This document shows positions 1 to 11,660 of a stretch of DNA of 64,000 nt, piece by piece (position 1 is the first letter of the stretch; each line of letters begins with the position of its first letter). Below the pieces are notes generated by a model. The model was given only the letters and a program-made list of their open reading frames with translations. It made no database searches and was not told the origin of the DNA. The DNA is taken from assembly GCA_946902875.1 (NCBI GenBank), contig OX336339.1, forward strand, positions 20,429,349 to 20,493,348. The letters run 5' to 3'. Origin of the DNA: Nematopogon swammerdamellus. Lineage: Eukaryota; Arthropoda; Insecta; Lepidoptera; Adelidae. The position numbers were made by a program, and so were the translations under genes.

Positions 1-177
1 AGTGAGTTACTGTTTTCGAGAAAGTATAATATCGTTAACCTGAACGCAACTCGGTCTTTGGGTAGTCAGTTATGATGAGGCGGCAGGGAAAGCTAGACAG
101 AGTTTCTTATCATATTTGCGTTGAAATCCGATTTGCTAAAACCGACTTCACCGCGAGCGGGGCCGCGATGACAGCTA
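1..177 (+). mobile_element. Helitron 3' end, truncated
   Basis: The segment ends in a GC-rich block (CCGCGAGCGGGGCCGCG) followed by CAGCTAG at 171-177 and then T, as expected of a Helitron 3' terminus (CTAG|T). The first 60 bases resemble one degenerate unit of the 63-bp satellite that fills the Helitrons at 20.3 and 49.7 kb (GAGAAAGTATAATATCG... GAACGCAACTCGGTC). The 5' part lies outside the window or is lost. No protein is encoded. Confidence 0.6.
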
Positions 178-178
178 G

Positions 179-760
179 TATATTATATAGATACTTATTG
201 AGTTATTAATTAGACCATTTCTATAAGGAAAAAAAAAAACTTCACCAACGTAAACATTTGAAACTGTACTCCGCAGACTAGCCGCAATAATATTATCGTT
301 CCATTAAAACTATTCCCGTCCAGACGCAACAAGAAATTGCGGCAAAAAAGTGCAACTTTATCAAGATCGCAAAGTTGTGCGACGCAGAGCGACCACCCTG
401 TAAGTACTAACCGTACTAGCGGCATCGCAAGGTCGGGTGAAGTTTACGTTTTAAATTAATTTAGCGGGTTATTAATTTTGAATAATGAACTGAGCTCTTA
501 CGGAAAACTTTCCGTACTGTTGAGCGGACAGAAAAGTTTTATTGAGACATGATTCTTCGAAATATCGCGCGATTGGTTAGCCAGTTCGATGCTGCGGAGA
601 GGGTTGGTATAAAGGAAAATAATAGAAGACATTGAGAACTAAATTATATTTCAAAATCGCCGACTGAATTAGTTTTCAGTGGAATATATTATTCAACATT
701 TGCCAGCATGAGGAATATGAATAGATGTAAGTACCACAACATTTTGTGAGCAAAAAGTAA
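179..760. other. unassigned AT-rich sequence
   Basis: No coding, RNA or repeat signal that I can support. The short minus-strand ORF at 210-425 has no recognisable domain and is probably chance. Confidence 0.5.
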
Positions 761-788
761 CGTGAAACGAAGCCGCGGGCGTAAGCTA
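761..788 (+). mobile_element. Helitron 3' terminus, solo remnant
   Basis: GAAGCCGCGGGCGTAAGCTAG followed by T matches the 3' terminus of the other Helitrons in this window. Upstream sequence no longer resembles the family, so this is a short remnant. Confidence 0.55.
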
Positions 789-799
789 GTGTTTGAATA

Positions 800-1580
800 A
801 AGTAAGTCAAAGCATGCAAATTAAATTCAAATTATTTTGTCTCACTGAACGTAACTCACGAAGACTCGGCTATTGAAGATTTTGAAATTAATCCTAAGAT
901 TAAGCCGCAAAATCTGTAACAACCTATGCGTCCGCGTCGTCGACGAGTCTATGCGCCGTCGACGAGTCTACGTTCGCTTAAATATAATTCGAGAACTCCC
1001 AAACAATTCACATGGCGGTTTCCCTTGGAGAAAGAATGGGTTATATATATTATATGGCAGCGCAAGTACTATGTACTTATACCATTTGAGAACCTAAACG
1101 ACATTTCAGTTATAAACTAAAACTTTTCACCATCTAAGAAAGTTATCACATCTGTCACCGCGACCAGGCCTTCAGCTCGTCGTACGAGTAATCGCAGTCT
1201 GCGGAAGTTGACTAATCCTGGGATGAGTGTTAAAAGATTTATTCGTTTGAACGAGAGCTTAAAACGGCTAATCCCTCTGAGTCGCTCTAAGGCTGGGTTT
1301 CTTCAAACAAATTAGCATATTTTACACAAATCTTCGCGGATTTGGACCCGGAACTCATGAACCGGAGCAGCTAATAGTCGTGGAAAATATTTAGCCTCAT
1401 CTTATAGCTTTTCTTGAATGCTGAATTCAGTCGAGTTTTCTTATGTCTTTCTTTGTGACGTGCCGCGTACCGTTTTTAATCAAATTGAATGTTTATTATT
1501 CGACTTGACTTATTATTGGAATGTTATGTTTATACCAATTATAATAATATGTGGATAAAGATGTGGACCTCATCATGGTT
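800..1580. other. unassigned sequence
   Basis: No gene recognised. A small direct duplication of CGTCGACGAGTCTA occurs around 937-972. Two overlapping ORFs here (74 and 64 codons) show no domain. Confidence 0.45.
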
Positions 1581-1584
1581 ATTG

Positions 1585-1695
1585 TGGTTCCGTAGCCAGC
1601 GAAGTTGGCAGAGACGCTTATATAACCGGTTTGGTGTCTGTCCGTCCGTCTGTCTGTCACACGCGCTGTCCGAGTTGATTACTCAATAAATAAAT
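1585..1695 (-). repeat. ACAG-core repeat fragment
   Basis: GGTTCCGTAGCCAGCG... GTCTGTCCGTCCGTCTGTCTGTCAC, then ACTCAATAAATAAATAAAAA, is the reverse complement of sequence at 13035-13185. This supports a shared interspersed repeat related to the GTCT/ACAG-core family. Confidence 0.5.
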
Positions 1696-1716
1696 AAAAA
1701 ATTACTAATGAAAAAA

Positions 1717-2248
1717 ACCCCCGACACATCAGCGACCCTTAAAAAGTAAAAACGAATGTTCGCTTAGTAGATTAAAGGCGTCGGGGACCACTAAGTAAAA
1801 GAAAGTAAACTCGGACCCCGACCTCTTTAATTAATTAAGCGGACATTATTTTTTACTTTTTGAGGGTTGTTGATGAAAATTTTGTAATTTAATTTTATTT
1901 ACTTAGCGGTCCCCTGACTCCTATTATAAGTTAGTAAACGGACATTATTTATGAATCGGTCGGGGATTTTTAAAAATGTTAATAAACTTTTATTTCAAGC
2001 TTTTAAAAAAACCGCATCCAAATCGGTCCATCCGTTAGACTTAATTTTTTATTACCTTATAATTACTTTATTACTTGATTACTAACATAGCTTAGAACCA
2101 TCCCGGTTAAACCAGCTTTCTAATAAAAACCGTATCCAAATCGGTCCATCCGTTTGGGAGCTACGATGCCACTAACAGACATACAGACAGACAGAGAGAC
2201 AGAGGCGCCAAAATTATAACACCCCTCCTTTTGCGTCGGGGGTTTAAA
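1717..2248 (+). mobile_element. MITE-like element with short inverted ends and internal ACAGACAG run
   Basis: The left end reads AAAAACCCCCGACAC and the right end GCGTCGGGGGTTTAAAAAA, giving inverted ends around CCCCCGAC. A phrase (CGCATCCAAATCGGTCCATCCGTT) occurs near 2014 and again near 2130, and an ACAGACAGACAG run lies at about 2180-2205. It has no coding capacity. The family is not identified and the duplication of the insertion site is not clear. Confidence 0.45.
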
Positions 2249-4635
2249 AAAATAAGTATTCCATTTAGTCCTTACGGCATGGAAACTATTTCGAAGTTTA
2301 TATTATCTACAACAACAACAACTTAGTAGAAATTTCTCATTGCTTCATCATTACAATTTGTTCTCATACAATATTATTCCATGAAAATCCCAGGGTAAAT
2401 AATTTGGCTTGAGAACCTAGAGCATCTTTAGGTTTCTCCTAAAATCAAACGAATTGCGTATCCAACAAACTAAATTCTAACAGCACAACTTAACTGAATA
2501 AAATCTTTTTGTCTCCACTGAGCCGCCATTGTGAATTTCAAAATGGTCGTATCCTGGCCATTGATCCTGGCAGGTTCGGTCTGAGCGTCAACGCGTCTGT
2601 GTTTCGGTCTAATTTGTATTTACGATACGGAAACATGGGTTCTTGTGTACAAATAACTCCTCACAACTCATGTGCACCCGGTGTAACGCACTAATTGTAT
2701 AAATTATACTGGGTCCATCGTATCCAATCCCGTCCTGTTTGTGCGTAAGTCTAATGAAATGAAATGACTATTTCCAATACGAATAAAACAGGTAGGTATT
2801 CGTGAAAATTTAATAATTATAGGTGAACTTTATTTTCCTACTTAATATTTTCTTTATTTTTTTTATTTCTAATACGCATGGCCTTTTTTCGGACCTTACA
2901 TCTCGACAACGATTGAGAATTGGTAAAAAGTGTATAATATCAAAGTTGTGGAGAATTTTATCACCTCTTATTCCGTAATTGAACAGTTTTTCCTATGATG
3001 CACCGTTTTCGAGATAAAAGCGAAAAACCGAAAAATGGGACCTTCCTTGTGCCCCCTCCCCCCTAGGACGCACCCCCCAGTGGTGGAGACTTTTAGCATG
3101 TTTACCTCCTAACTAGTCAGAACAAGTATCCGAAGTCAAACTTTCTGCTTTCGAGCTTTCCGGCTACAATCATTCGTTTCCTGGCCTATACTAGAACTGA
3201 CCGGAAAAGTTCAGTGTTTATATTTTCCAAGGTTGACCTCGAACCGGTCGACCTATTGGGGGTCGCAGCCAGAATAACCGAACCGATACGCTGATACTAT
3301 CGAGGATTTCTCCCGGTGCGCTTCAATCGTAGCGGGACAGATTATATTTAGTCAAATTCGCCAAATTCTAGTAAAGAATATTTTACCCCGAAATGAAATA
3401 GTCGAAACATAATTTTGTTTTCTATTCCAATTCATTATTATTTATTTACTTTTGTTCGCTTTGTTCGTGAAAGGTTATCATTTTGTAAATGTATTTTAAA
3501 ATTATTTTACTTGTTCGTGGTTTTAAAACATAATATTGTGACAGAATGGAATGTTACGTTAATTTAGATTAAAAGTCTGTTGCATATTTTTATATACAAT
3601 TAAAATTAAGACATTCAGTCAACAAATGATTAAGTACGCATTGTTAGAATTTAATTTAGAATTGCATTTCTGTGGAAGACGTTTTATTCAAATAAACCTT
3701 TTCATAATTATTCTTTTTAGGAATCTGCTTATTTTACGTACTCTAACATGTATGCATTAATTAATTTATAAGATAATTTAAGATTGTTAGTTAATATAAT
3801 AGGTTTACATTTTATGTTATTTAATATAGTTTTTTTATTACTTATAATAAAGAATTATATTATTATTGTAATAAAATAATTCTTACTAACACACCTTGTG
3901 TGGCTATTAAGGGTAAATTTTGATATTTTAAATTCTTGTATAGTGCTGCATGCAAGCAATTATTTAAGCTCATAAATACATAAATAGTTGTACACAATTT
4001 TATAATAAAGCAGTACACTTTGCGGTTCTCCGCACATTTATTCCACAACAAAGTATTTTCTATCTATTTAATAGAAGGTATAATGAACTTTTATGTATGA
4101 ATTTGAATTGTAAAAAAAAAGGTTTTTATTCTTTTGAATTTTTTTTTATGGTCGAATAGGTATATTTTATTGAACAAGCACGACCAAAAATAAAAATTAT
4201 ATTTATACATAAGTGTTGCAAATAAAATCTTTCATTCTCCTCGCTAAAAATAATCTAAATACTTTTAAGTTGTACTTATTTTAGGCAGTAAACATAGCGA
4301 GTAAAGCCGCGACTTGCAGGGCAAAGTCGCCTCGTGTGTATACAGGCTTTACAAATGTGATGAGAGCCCACTCACTAGGGGTAAGGCCGTAATTTCGACT
4401 AAATTGTGATTAGACGGGAATCGTGTGGTAGTTTTGAGTAGGCACAAGCACCTTCACGGTACGGAGGTGGAGTTACCCGGGGCGCGTATGTGTAGCCCCT
4501 TCATTCAATTACGCGAAATTTGATAGCGAAGATGCGAAACTAAACTCACAATGTGTAAGGAACTACATATGAGTTTATGGGGAGGTAGAACAGGTAGAAT
4601 GAGGTTATTTTACCCAGTAATTTAAGATATAATTA
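2249..4635. other. long unassigned AT-rich region
   Basis: About 2.4 kb without a supported gene. Around 2870-3330 the composition shifts to phrases that look repeat-derived (CACCGTTTTCGAGATAAAAGCG, then a C-rich block near 3050-3080), but there is no second copy in this window to prove it. 3340-4250 is very AT-rich. Confidence 0.45.
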
Positions 4636-4639
4636 ATTG

Positions 4640-5026
4640 AATTCAGGCTTAATATTGGGTTCATCGCTCGGCGAGCTATCGAAAGAGCTATTACTCGACA
4701 CTTCTTTGATCGATAAAATACGGCAATGACGATACGGCAAAGGAACAAGGTAGTCGATATTGCTAAGAAAATGAGCACGCTAAAGTGGCAGTGGGCTGGG
4801 CACATCTGTCCCAGACCCGACAACCGCTTGGGTGGAGGGGTGCTCGAATGGAGGCCACGTACAAGGAAGCGTAGCGTGGGACGCCCCGCGCGGCTAGGCG
4901 GACAGACGATCTAAAAAAGTTAGCCGGGAGTGGATGGATGAGAAGAGCGGAAGACCGCGTGTGGTGTCGTGTCTTGGGAGAGGCATATGTCCAGCAGTGG
5001 GCCGATACGGGCTGATGATGATGGTT
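4640..5026 (+). pseudogene. RTE-type LINE reverse transcriptase, C-terminal fragment
   Basis: The plus strand encodes ARRAIERAITRHFFDR, a stop, then VVDIAKKMSTLKWQWAGHIC, RSVGRP and, after a frameshift near 4890, RMRRAEDRVW-like sequence ending GEAYVQQWADTG and a stop. This is the conserved tail of RTE-clade non-LTR retrotransposon polymerase, just after the RT core. The RT catalytic domain itself is absent, so it is a 5'-truncated dead copy. It ends in the trinucleotide tail TGATGATGATGG typical of RTE elements. A sister copy lies on the other strand at 6031-6330. Confidence 0.85.
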
Positions 5027-5134
5027 GAGTTCATTATATGTTTGTATTTTACCAGAAAACGGGTATGTGCTCAAAAAGGGTCAAGTGCGTAGTACCTGTA
5101 ACTATGGACTGTTATCCTGTTATAGATTAGTACC

Positions 5135-5250
5135 TGTAACTGTTGGTAGAGGTGGCAGAGGTGTGCCATGTAGAATAATGGCACACATGGAGAGTGGAGA
5201 CCCGTTACCTCTGCCTACCCCATTAGGCAATAGATGTGACGTTATGAATT
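5135..5250 (-). repeat. GGGGTAGGCAGAG interspersed repeat
   Basis: On the minus strand it reads CATAACGTCACATCTATTGC, then TAATGGGGTAGGCAGAGGT. Related sequences occur at 23385-23530, 41385-41500 and 42890-43003. It is non-coding, possibly LINE- or SINE-derived. The overlapping plus-strand 119-codon ORF (5025-5384) is a by-product. Confidence 0.6.
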
Positions 5251-5259
5251 TAAAGCGAG

Positions 5260-6020
5260 CTTGTACAATTAATGTATCTAAAATTTTGGTTGTAAGTATT
5301 ATTTTATTTTTCAATCCCAGTGTAGATAATTCGAGTAATAATAAACCGGGTTTATTAATAAATCCAGATTACCAATTCCCTTAAAATGTATTAATTTTCT
5401 CAATAGCCTAGCTACATCCCTCCATACGCAACCTCTCCATACGCACAACATACAGATCCGAACCGTAGCACATTTTCCAAAACGCTCCATAATTACATCC
5501 CGCGAACGCCCTCGTGTGACAAATTTATTAGCCACATCTTACAACTCAGCGCTCCACCAACCAGCCGGCAGCTAATCCCCATGAACTTCTTACTAGACGA
5601 TGGAGCGTGAAAGCGGCTGGAGATTTCCGCAAAGCGCCTGCAAACGGCAGATGCATTTTACATGAGCCCGTCAGCCGCTTAAGATTTGCGTACTTTAATT
5701 ACAAGGCTTAGGTAAATATTCGTGCGAGTGTAATCACGTCTGTTGATTAGGTGCGTCGCGTAAGTACCAGGCAAACATCTCGTTGGGAAGGTTTAAGCCG
5801 AATTTACATTTGTGAAAATTTGTTGTAACGTCGTATCGACGAAACTTTCGCGATGGCAAAGTTATATCAACGATGAATTTTAAATAGCGTTACGCGCGAT
5901 TTTAAATTCCCCGTTGTCGCAAAATATTGTCGCAACAACACATTCGTTGATAAAAATGAGAGCAATTTTCCACTATATACTTTACTGACACCATACGCAT
6001 ACAGCCCTTTAACTAAAGTC
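5260..6020. other. unassigned sequence
   Basis: No domain, RNA or repeat recognised between the two RTE-related insertions. Confidence 0.4.
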
Positions 6021-6340
6021 AGAAACATCTCATCATCATCATCATCATCAGCCTGTATCGGTCCACTGCTGGACATAAGCCTCTCCCAAGACACGCCACC
6101 ACACGCGGTCTTCCGCTCTTCTCATCCATCCACTCCCGGCTACATTTTTTAGGTCATCTGTCCACCTAGCCGGGGGGCGTCCCACGCTACGTTTGCTTGT
6201 ACGTGGCCTCCATTCGAGCACCCGTCTACCCCATCGGTTGTCGGGTCTACGACAGATGTGCCCAGCCCACTGCCACTTCAGCTTGCTTATTTTCTTAGCA
6301 ATGTCGACTACTACAGGTATAGAAGACAGAAGAAACATCT
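6021..6340 (-). mobile_element. 5'-truncated RTE LINE with perfect 10-bp target site duplication
   Basis: The minus strand encodes an uninterrupted tail of RTE polymerase: VVDIAKKISKLKWQWAGHIC, RRPDNRWGRR, KRSVGRPPARWTDDLKNVAG, GEAYVQQWTDTG, then stop at about 6048. It ends in an (ATG)n tail, seen as (CAT)n on the plus strand at 6031-6049. AGAAACATCT occurs at 6021-6030 and again at 6331-6340, bracketing the insertion at 6031-6330. The open frame and exact duplication point to a fairly recent, target-primed, heavily 5'-truncated insertion. It lacks the endonuclease and RT catalytic regions and cannot move by itself. Confidence 0.88.
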
Positions 6341-6860
6341 ACTTTTAGCCAATACGTACATGGGAGTATATAAGGTATTCTTACGCCGTATACGCATTGG
6401 ATGTCCTTCTGTAAAAGGTTGCTCAGCAATGTTTACTGTTTTAGTAAAAGTACGTACATATTTTATTTACGCGCATGCTTCTCGTGTTGGTTGTGATTTT
6501 GGGTTTGATTTTACGACTTCGCCGAAGCATATTGTCGTCGTCACCATATTTTCTACACATTTTTCACAATTTTCGAACGAAGGCTCCGTCGCAAGGATAC
6601 ATATTTTCGTGACTATATTTACATAAAAGTAATGGCGGTGCTATGAGCGCGCAAGGCGAAGGTAACTGCGTATAAATTTCTCGGTTAGACAGAGCGTAAG
6701 GCGCTTAATAATTTAATTACACGAGTCGGAACCGCGAGGTCGCTGAAGTGTGACTTGATTTATCTGATGTCGCGATAGTTCGCTTGATTTGAACACGCGA
6801 ACACGCGAACACAACACGGGAATGAAATTACATTTTGGCGAAGCAACTTTTTTACGAATG
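6341..6860. other. unassigned sequence
   Basis: ORF 6258-6626 (+) begins inside the RTE insertion and has no recognised domain. Nothing else is supported. Confidence 0.4.
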
Positions 6861-6861
6861 C

Positions 6862-7131
6862 AAATAGAAAAAAAATCGGTCAAGTGGGAGTTTTACCCAC
6901 GCATGAAGGATAGATCCGCTATACTATACATGTCAAAAAATCATATCCGTCTATCTTTTGTCTGTCTGCAATGCAAAGTACCTGTGGCGCCATCTATTAT
7001 TTACTAGCTTGAATATGTACTAATCTATTCTCAGCTTCCTCATTTTCGGACGGACATACATACAGACAAACAGGCAGACGGCGTAAGCTTAGTAATAGGC
7101 ATCTGTATGGATACAGAACCCTAAAAATTAT
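6862..7131 (+). repeat. ACAG-core interspersed repeat, variant A
   Basis: Begins AAAAAATCGGTCAAGTGGGAG and ends GCAGACGGCGTAAGCTTAGTAATAG... AGAACCCTAAAAATT. The interior (TATACATGTCAAAAAATCATA, GGCGCCATCTATTATT) matches the reverse complement of 9857-10206, so these two are the same subfamily. Confidence 0.65.
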
Positions 7132-7675
7132 TAATAGAGAATCGTAGTCTAAAGTATCTCCAGTAAATAAATAAAAAATGACATCTTCAAATTTTTATCG
7201 CACAGTGACAGCGCTGAAACTGTTTTCCATCACCATCTTGTAGCCCTAGCCAATACGCGTCTTTTGACCCCTCAACCGTTCGCGTAGCCCCAAAACTCGC
7301 TACACCAGGACAATTTCACACTCTCAGCGAAAATGGGGGGCTATACTGAAGCGATCGAAAAAACATTTTAAACGTTTAAAATAATTTTATTAAATAAAAT
7401 TTATAATGTTATTCAAATAATTTTTCTTTTGAAAACGTAGTTGTTTTCAAATATGTACAATGTACACGGTACGTAAGTTTCGAGAGTAATTTCCCAGTGA
7501 CATACTATGCGGACGTAGTAGACACTAGACAGTATGTAGGCAGAACAATTCGGTTTTAAATACGGCTTAATATGATTATCTGAGTTGTCCCCCTAACACA
7601 GACAAAATCAATATCGTCTGCGTTGTAGAACACGCACAACTTCAACATAAAGCAGAGTTAACAACTCACTAAAAA
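7132..7675. other. unassigned sequence
   Basis: Non-coding. No repeat copy found within the window. Confidence 0.4.
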
Positions 7676-8806
7676 CAACCGGCCAAGTGCGAGTCGGACT
7701 CGCGCACCGAGGTTTCCGAACCATCACGTAATTGGTCGGTTTTATTATTTGTTATTTGGCTTTAGAGTTTAATATATCACACCAAGTTTGACGTTTGTAT
7801 GTCCTCCTCTTGGGGGAAGGAGAACTTGGTCAAATTCAACGTAGCCAAGACGCAAGCTTGTGTCGTCTCTACTAATACTGATCCGTTTCCTCTCCAGGCC
7901 ACTTTCCAGGGCAGCCAAGTCTCCAACGATGGTAGTCTGGACGCCCTGGGTATGGAGGTGTCCCTGACGTTGGATTTCGATCGTTAATATAGTCCAATAC
8001 GAAACTAGAGTTTCGAAAATTAGGGATCCTTTACCGATGTTGGCGAAGATTCCCTTGAGTACCTTCTTTCAGCCTTGGATTCTTTTCAGCGTTGAGCCAT
8101 TCGCCTCATTGGTGACTCTGTACTTACAAAGGATCTTCAACCTCTAATGCACGGACGTATCGTTGGGTCATTGAGCCTGTTTTATCGGTACTACTATGGG
8201 CGCTGCTCTGGCGAACTTGCTTCCCTTATCCCTCCTCCTCCAGGAGAGATAAGCCTTCGCCAATCCCGCCATACTCTCGCGGAACACCCCTTTGTAGTCG
8301 ACAGAAGAGTTCTTCGAACTGCACGATTCTCTAAATCTTTCTTGTTCCGCACTGCAAAGGTGTGTAACGGGCTCCCGGGGAATATCTTTCCCCACTCCTA
8401 AAATCAACGGATCTTCAAATCGTTTAACCCGCGATTTGAAGCCTATCCCCAGCGACATTAGTCCACCTCCAAGCCGGCTGGCACCTCCTCGGGGGTGAAA
8501 TTAACTGCGCCTGAGGCTTCGACCGCGGGCAGAGCCACCCAGTCCGGAAGCAATAAAAAAATAAGTTTTTTATGATGGAGCAAAAACAAAAAAAAACTTG
8601 AAAAAAAAAAAACAGGTTTTTTTGTACCCCCTTACCCCCCTTAATTTTGACTTTTTCATTTTTTAAATATTTATTAGTACACACGCCAAAATAATACATA
8701 TTCTTCGAAATCTCAACCGGCTCAGTACGGTTCAAAAGATACAACCCTCGGATGGACAGAGAGCGTAGCCTTAGTAATAGACTTCCGTACGAATATGGAA
8801 CCTTAA
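7676..8806 (+). repeat. ACAG-core repeat interrupted by a LINE fragment
   Basis: The 5' part (7676-7798) starts AACCGGCCAAGTGCGAGTCG and includes AATTGGTCGGTTTTATTA, closely matching 61253-61380. The 3' part (about 8553-8806) ends TACGGTTCAAAAGATACAACCC... CTTAGTAATAG... GGAACCTTAAAAAAA. The two halves are separated by a CR1/Jockey LINE fragment, so the LINE sequence sits inside the repeat. Confidence 0.65.
7799..8553 (+). pseudogene. CR1/Jockey-type LINE reverse transcriptase, C-terminal fragment
   Basis: Translation gives KENLVKFNVAKTQACVV, an interrupted stretch with stops near 7985, then EYLLSALDSFQR, LIGDSVLTKDLQPL, SLSLFYRYYYGRCSGELASL, HPFVVDRRVLRTARFSKSFL and NGLPGNIFPHS. These are hallmarks of the post-palm C-terminal region of CR1/Jockey-clade LINE polymerase. 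Compared with the copy at 15295-16005 it lacks over 100 bp around 8056 and carries extra stops and frame changes. It ends in a 3' UTR with GGGGTGAAATTAACTGCGCC and AATAAAAAAATAA. Confidence 0.85.
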
Positions 8807-8956
8807 AAAAAGGGATAAAAAGCTAATACTATACAGTGTAATTCCGCAATAACTACCAACAGTTGAAGAATTCTGAATTAAAACGCTTTTTTCCAAAATA
8901 AAAAAAAAATTATTCCCATACATTACAGAAATGACGTATGGTGTATGATAATTATC

Positions 8957-9011
8957 AACACTTTCGAGGAACACCTTTGATAGTGTATCAATTGTGTTCC
9001 TCGAAAGTGTT
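8957..9011. repeat. perfect 18-bp-arm hairpin
   Basis: AACACTTTCGAGGAACAC (8957-8974) is exactly reverse-complemented at 8994-9011 across a 19-base loop. No flanking TIR structure was seen. It could be a foldback remnant or a structured RNA. No evidence chooses between them. Confidence 0.7.
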
Positions 9012-9856
9012 AACCCCATTTCTATTTATTCATTCCTGGAAGCTTTGCGCATCAAAAATAAAAAAAAAATTATGTTCTTTTGAGCTCCAGAATCACCCCT
9101 TAAAATGTTGGTAGTCATTGGTGAATTCCCTGTAAAGCTAAAATGCTAATAGAAATCTGTGCCATTTTTGGGCTGATATAGAGAGGCCTTCCGGCGCGCC
9201 ATAGGTTAAAATTATAACATTTAAACATTATTAAAAATAAAGTGCTAAGGTAATTATGATTGCGCATTTATAGGTATAACTTGGTTCTAAACCTTTAATC
9301 AAATCAACTTGATTGATTTCTTTGATTTGCAATATGGAAATAGTATCGACTAATGTCGGCACTATCGATATTGTCCTAAAGTTACGTAAAGTTTTAGTCA
9401 CGTGTTTTTTTTTCCTAATTTTCTTTTTTCCTAAACGACCCCTGTATTGTGGCGAATAAAAAAGAATTCAAATCGGTCGAGCCATTTTCGAGTTGTTACC
9501 AGACTAATGTATATAAAAATAAATTGCACGGCATAGATTGAATGAGATTATTAGAAATGACTCACGCACTCACACACATACTCGTAAATATGAATATGTG
9601 CTTTTTATTACAAATAGGTAGAGAAACCTTGACCGAGGCATTAAAATGATTAAAATGGATCTGAAAATCTAAATTCTTCTACGGTTTTCGTATCGGGATA
9701 CCCTCGTCGTATCGTACGTACATTGTACAGGACATAGCAGCATTGTACAGTTTTACCTCGCAGAGATTGTATGAAATGTAGCTCGCTAATATTCATATGA
9801 CCACGTATGACTTACTACTAGTAATATGTAGTTAAAAAATACTTGTATACTCGTTT
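9012..9856. other. unassigned AT-rich sequence
   Basis: No coding or repeat signal supported. The phrase TCAAATCGGTCGAGCCATTTTCGAG near 9468 is typical of repeat-derived text but has no full copy here. Confidence 0.35.
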
Positions 9857-10206
9857 TTAGGGTTCCGTAGCCTACGTCGTCTGACTGTCTGTCTGTCCTT
9901 CCGTCCGAGTGCTGTATCTTTTGAACCGTAAAAGGTAGCCGGTTGAAATCACAGAATATGTATTACGGCGTATGTGCCAACAAATAATAAAATTAGTATA
10001 AAGAAAAAGATTAACTGGGTTCCCGTACAAGAAATTTGCTAAGTATCGATAACATATACACGCTACTGAATAATAGATGGCGCCACAGGTATTTTGTATT
10101 ATAGAAAGACAGAATATAGACTAATATGGTTTTTTGACATGTATGGTATAGCGGATCTACGGAACCCTTTGTGCGTGAATCAAACTCGCACTTGACCGAT
10201 TTTTTA
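9857..10206 (-). repeat. ACAG-core interspersed repeat, variant A, complete
   Basis: Reads TTTTTAGGGTTCCGTAGCC... GTCTGACTGTCTGTCTGTCC... and ends AACTCGCACTTGACCGATTTTTT. Internal text matches 6862-7131 in inverse orientation. Non-coding and without obvious terminal inverted repeats. Confidence 0.7.
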
Positions 10207-10254
10207 AACTGGATATTGTTAATTTTGAAATTAAATCGAACCTTTTCGACACTT

Positions 10255-10412
10255 GTCAGTCAGTTCAAAGTTTAAAAGTGTCCATTGCTGGGCATACGCC
10301 TCTACAATACCTCTCTTCAGTTTATAGCGGCACGGAACAACTGTTTGCCTCCGACGCATTGGTTGTTGTCGTTTCACCTGGTGGGTGTTCTTTCCACACT
10401 CCGTAGTACTCG
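10255..10412 (-). pseudogene. degenerate RTE LINE tail
   Basis: Minus-strand phrases ECGKNTHQVKR, QTVVPCRYKL and VEAYAQQWTLLNF resemble the ECGKTTRQV... EAYVQQWT region of the RTE copies at 23041 and 36733. Several frame changes. A weak remnant. Confidence 0.5.
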
Positions 10413-10835
10413 GCGAAGAAATCACTGATTAATTGATGTAATCACCACGCGATTGCGCGGATTACATCTTGCTACGCATTACACAAAACATGACATACAT
10501 GCCACCGTAATTAATTTCACAGCAAACGAAGTCAATCACAATTCTCACCCCTTCCTGTAGTAGTAGGTGGTGAAAGTACTTATACACCCCAATAATCCTC
10601 CACCATGCGCAGTTAGGTGACCTATTTCGTCCCCCTTGCGTCTAAGGTGACCTTCGAGGGGAGCATATTGGACGGTGGATCGGTAGAGAACGATCCTTAC
10701 GCCATAATAAAAAGGGGATACTCTTGTGTATAGAGTATTTTACACTCTTTGGACTAACGTGGAAGCATGGATTTTTTCTTACATAATGTAATATTTAATT
10801 AATTCAGTATTGATATATTATAATGCTTTATTTTC
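10413..10835. other. unassigned sequence
   Basis: No coding, RNA or repeat signal recognised. Confidence 0.35.
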
Positions 10836-11660
10836 AAAATATTATTTGATTAAGTTAATACCGTGAAAAGGTCTTATGAATGACCTCCCAAAGTCCCGAG
10901 ACAGAGTAAAAATATGTCAGAATCTTAATTTCTTAATTCATTTAAAAAAAAACTGACAGCAATTGATAGCTTCATTTTCTTTTCAAAAGTTCGCTAGTTT
11001 ACGCCCTTTAAACTGTATGCCACATGTCATAGAAATAATTCACTATGTGGTCACAATTGGGGATAATTTGCAAGAGTCTAAACATTAACAATGGAGAATT
11101 GAAAGAAGTGCCCGCCCGACCGATACGTATTCAAAATTTGAAAATTCTCCCGAAAACGCTCTCAATACGGGAAGCGATCACCGATAAGTGCGTGTTGTCG
11201 TTCTGTTCTGTCTTTGTCCCTAATTTTACCACTTAGTGAATTATTTGTATGACATGTGGTGTGCCTGATAAAAGAAAAGAAAATGAAGCAATCAGTTGCT
11301 GTCAGTTTTTTTTTTATGAATTAAGAAATTAAGATTCTCTTATATTTTTACTCTTTCTCGGGACTTTGGGAGCTCATATGACCTTTTCATGGTATTAACT
11401 TAATCAAATAATACTTTTTATAGAACAAGGATACATCGTAAAACTCAATAAATTTTATTTCGTGCCGATACAATCATAAACAAAAAAGTTAGAACGGTTT
11501 AAAGCTGGGATTTTGGTAATTTTCAAAAATAAAGAAAACAAAATCTTATCTCGATACCACGTGACATCTGACAAAAGGTATCATGGGTCAAAACGTTGCA
11601 AATGACCCCACTTACGTACAAAAAAAATTGTCGGTCGATGTGCGGAACAGCCTGTATATT
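10836..11660. mobile_element. inverted (head-to-head) pair of CAGGG-type TIR elements
   Basis: About 10840-11055 is the reverse complement, with scattered mismatches, of about 11223-11415 (shared TTATTTGATTAAGTTAATACC, CCCAAAGTCCCGAGA, ACTGACAGCAA, CCACATGTCATA). The right side continues to 11660 and ends CAAAACGTTGCAAATGACC... GATGTGCGGAACAGCCTG, the same terminus as the complete copy at 25926-26584. The left part is therefore a second copy in opposite orientation, or the element is partly self-inverted. The plus-strand 63-codon ORF at 11045 is chance. Confidence 0.7.

Noticed and set aside
5025..5384. 119-codon plus-strand ORF as a gene
   Set aside because: It spans the RTE tail junction and an interspersed repeat; no domain.
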